Below, in pieces: positions 61,253-64,000 of a stretch of 64,000 nucleotides of DNA; the first letter of the stretch is position 1; each line of letters starts with the position of its first letter. Origin of the DNA: Trema orientale (Eukaryota > Streptophyta > Magnoliopsida > Rosales > Cannabaceae). A program made the translations under genes and the position numbers. The notes beneath the pieces are model-generated. The model saw only the letters and a program-made list of their open reading frames with translations, made no database searches and was not told where the DNA came from. The stretch covers positions 940,098 through 1,004,097 of the forward strand of contig JXTC01000004.1 in assembly GCA_002914845.1 (NCBI GenBank), given 5' to 3'.

Positions 61253-62648
61253 GAAGCGCCACACCACTCGAACAAGCCACCTTATCACTTTGAACTATAG
61301 TATTTTTTTTTTTCGTTCTTCTGTGTAATTTTCTCTCGAAGGTAAGTAGATAAGAATTAGTCCGCTAGGAAAAAAAAAAAAAAACAAAAGAGTAGGGTGA
61401 AGCATAATTAAAGTTAAAAATACATATGAAAGAATAAATCTGAATATGAAAAAGGTGAAAGTAAGGAATAAATAACTAATTACTATTTGATTATTCCCCT
61501 CCAAAATGATCAAAACTACCCAGTCTCAGGTCTCAGCCAATCGTAGAGCCGTCTTCAAGTCGAGCGGCTACAGGCCTTTTAGGCAGACAGGCCTTTTAGG
61601 CAGTATTTGGGCAGTGAGGCCTGATAGAAAGGCCCATTCCATCCCAGCCAAGATTGTGGAGATAAAGCCATTCAGAGGGGAGCGGCTTTCGCTGAATTTC
61701 AACTATAGCTAAGCTAAGGCTGTTCATAGCTTACGGTATTAGAATACACAGTGGAATCTATACTTTTATGCTCAGCCAATGAAATCACTACAGCTCAGCG
61801 GCTAACCCCTTTGAATTAAACAAGGAGCATAAAGTCAGCAACAGTCGAGGAGATCACACTGTACAAATCTCGAACGTTAAAACAATGTTCATTAAATATG
61901 TTAGACCGTTGGATCAAACATTGGCTACAATCTAAGGCCCCACGTGACATGACTATTACAACTCGGAAGCATTTACCTCATATCTTAAAAGCCACCTGGC
62001 AGAAACACATAATTACACAGACCACAGAGAGATTTTAAAAAAGTTAGAATAAACAGAAACTACACGTCACATGGCTGGATAATGATAAGATAGTAAACAC
62101 GTCAAGATACTTGAAGCCCATTTGATTGAATAGAACATGAGGGAAAATAAAAACTCTATCTACATGCGTTTTTGTTTTTTTGTTTTTTTGTTTTTGTTTT
62201 ACAAAGCCCCCTTTAAAAAAGGAAAAAAAAAAAAAAAAAGATGAAAAAAAAGGTGCTGCTTGGGCCAAAAAAAAAAAAAAAGAAACTGAGACAAATTGAG
62301 TTTACTCCCTTTTTTCTCTCGTAGTTCCCTCCAAGAAGCCCCCTTTTGAAATCGACTCCTGAAAGCAGAAACATGTGCTTGTGAAACCGCTCTTAACTGC
62401 CATTTAAAATAACAAAGAGTAACGGCTATGTAAGATATCCAAGCGGGGATAAAACACTAACGACTTTTTGAACTGAAACCCCCAAAGGCAAGGATACAAT
62501 CATCTTCCCTCCAACTATATATTTGTCCAAGAACAGAGCCAAAATCACTACTACCAAGTACCAACCAATCCATCTAAGGTTTCCCGTCTCCATACTAAAA
62601 AGACATAACGAAAAAAACATTAAATATGCAAAAGATAGCGGGTGAGTG
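61253..62648. other. Intergenic region; 3' flank of the acidic protein gene
   Basis: 62400-62648 is probably the 3' UTR of the acidic protein gene. The rest is AT-rich with T and A runs (for example 62160-62285) and a G+C-richer patch near 61530-61700 with repeated AGGCCTTTTAGGCAG that I cannot assign. Confidence 0.5.
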
Positions 62649-62927
62649 TCAGTGATGCTTCTTTGAAGACTTGCTAAACTCAACAACATCATCGTCATCT
62701 TCATCATCCTCACCATCATCTTCATCTTCCTCCTCATCTCTCTTCCTCTTTGGCTGAGTCGATGAAGATGGGGGAAGCACCTGAATTTCATCATCATCTT
62801 CAACTTCTTCCTCCTCTTCACCATCACCTTCTTCTTCATTCCCTGGATCCATGTCACTACCTCCACCATCTTCTTCCTCAGCCTGTACCACAGGTTGAAC
62901 TAAGTAGCCTGCACCATAGTCTTCTTC
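62649..62927 (-). CDS. C-terminal exon of an acidic, probably nuclear protein (partial)
   Basis: The acceptor ATCGCAG|GAAGAAGAC starts a 279-nt exon of 92 codons plus a stop. It encodes EEDYGAGYLVQPV followed by long Glu/Asp-rich blocks, a short basic PKRKR nuclear-localisation-like motif, another Asp-rich block, and a basic end (SKKHH). Similar acidic plant proteins are annotated as prostatic spermine-binding-like or simply acidic proteins; their role is unknown, and histone binding is only a guess from charge. No upstream coding exon is visible between 62928 and the window edge, so the start lies beyond 64000 or in an exon I could not see. Confidence 0.6.
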   Translation of the reverse strand, partial: EEDYGAGYLVQPVVQAEEEDGGGSDMDPGNEEEGDGEEEEEVEDDDEIQVLPPSSSTQPKRKRDEEEDEDDGEDDEDDDDVVEFSKSSKKHH

Positions 62928-64000
62928 CTGCGATCCAAGAAACATTTTCCGAGTTGAATAAATGAGATTCTCAATAATCAGCAAATAAACTACCAAACTA
63001 ATAATCATAATTAACAAACCAAAAACATAATTCACAAGATGAATGAAGATGCAAAAAAAATTTCGCAGCATCAACAAAGCAAAATTACCATAAATACAAA
63101 CACTTGGGAGATGGGGCACGAAACTCCACTAAAAATGATCCAGGCAAAAACCCAACTTCTCAGAAAATATGTACATAAAAAGTAATCAAAGACGACAATG
63201 AAAAAAATGGGATTCCAGAAATAAAAATATCGTTAAAAATAGAAAAGTTAGGCACATGGTTAAAGCATAAAATGCCAAATCAGTGGGGAATTATTTTTTA
63301 AGCACTGACTAGCCATAAGAGGAGAGCCCACACACACCATGAAAGCAAAGATGCTATCAGTCGCTGTGATTTGAAGTCCATGGATAACACAGCTTCCATA
63401 TCAGATAGAGATCTAAGTGTTTTGCAATAGAAACAGCGATAGTAAAAGGCTCAACAATAAATTAACTCCACAACCACAGTTGAAAGGAACTGTCAAAAAC
63501 AAATAAAACCCACCAAAAGAAGGTAACAAAAATGACGAGAGAAACTTCTAAGTTAAAAAATGACAAGACAACCAGCAGTTTCTATCATTTAAGCCAAAAA
63601 ATGACCACTAGATTACCCAAAACGTAAGAACATCAAAGAACACACCTCTACAGAATTTGTCACAATTCACCATAATATCAAATGAACAAATCCATTCACG
63701 AATATATGAAGTATTTTCCTCGAACTCAGTAACCTCAAAATATAAAGTAAAAAGAACCAAAAATCTAAAACATGAATAACCCAACATTTTTATTTGAAGT
63801 TCCCCCTCACTTCTAAAACAAAAGCAACTATTGCTAATTTTCAACCCAAGATCACAATATGGACTACAAGCCAAGTTATGTATCAAAAACTAGATAACAC
63901 CACCTTTGACCAACATTTCGAAACTCAATGGTGCAAGAACACGCCATCAACCATGATATTAAATAACCAGGATACTGAAGAGAGAGAGAGAGAGAGAGAG
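62928..64000. other. Probable intron of the acidic protein gene
   Basis: AT-rich sequence with no convincing exon. It ends in a (GA)n run (about 63979-64000) at the window edge. Confidence 0.4.

Noticed and set aside
62426-62869. A Lys/Met-rich minus-strand frame overlapping the acidic exon
   Set aside because: It is the out-of-phase reading of the GAA/GAT-rich acidic codons.

Overview
The window is nuclear DNA from a flowering plant, most likely a core eudicot. The evidence is AT-rich, mostly 80-2,300 nt introns with GT..AG borders, orthologues of Arabidopsis DWF4, DDM1, U1-70K and PERK kinases with the same domain order, a tRNA-derived SINE, and several MITEs. The species cannot be fixed from sequence alone. 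One block of Ns (35794-36550) and two single Ns mark a draft assembly.

Nine protein-coding genes are supported, all on the minus strand. From left to right: DWF4/CYP90B1, the brassinosteroid C-22 hydroxylase (2095-6470, 8 exons); a small two-helix membrane protein (18294-19957, 2 exons); DDM1, the SNF2 chromatin remodeller (21088-27115, 15 exons); a plant TauE/SafE transporter-like protein (31075-35059, 12 exons); U1-70K of the U1 snRNP (40573-45880, 10 exons); a PERK receptor kinase (49633-52675, 8 exons); an F-box protein (53910-56414, 3 coding exons); a plastid membrane protein (60662-61162, 1 exon); and the last exon of an acidic nuclear-type protein (62649-62927). I rebuilt the multi-exon genes by reading splice sites and checking reading phase at every junction. 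The complete models come to 486, 105, 762, 479, 510, 637, 464 and 166 residues with no internal stops. The genes are unrelated in function and form no cluster or pathway.

The space between genes carries most of the unusual structure. 6.6-18.3 kb is gene-free, with a hAT-like MITE, a SINE with a perfect 14-bp target duplication, and four CACGTG G-boxes within 207 bp. 27.1-31.1 kb holds three more elements, two of them with perfect 9-bp target duplications. 35.7-39.4 kb is a 2.27-kb tandem duplication that contains the N gap and indicates that the gap is undersized. 46.2-46.8 kb has a second SINE copy next to a MITE, just upstream of U1-70K. A second copy of the 29.3-kb MITE lies at 58.7 kb.

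The recurring theme is short tandem duplication, with periods of about 28-123 bp. At least a dozen occur. Two copy the 3' end of a coding region into the 3' UTR (U1-70K and the F-box gene), and one copies a splice acceptor plus exon start into an intron (PERK). I saw no clearly new biological system. The most useful leads are these duplications, the probable conserved alternative splicing of U1-70K intron 6, the possible alternative last exon of the small membrane protein, and the orphan G-box cluster.
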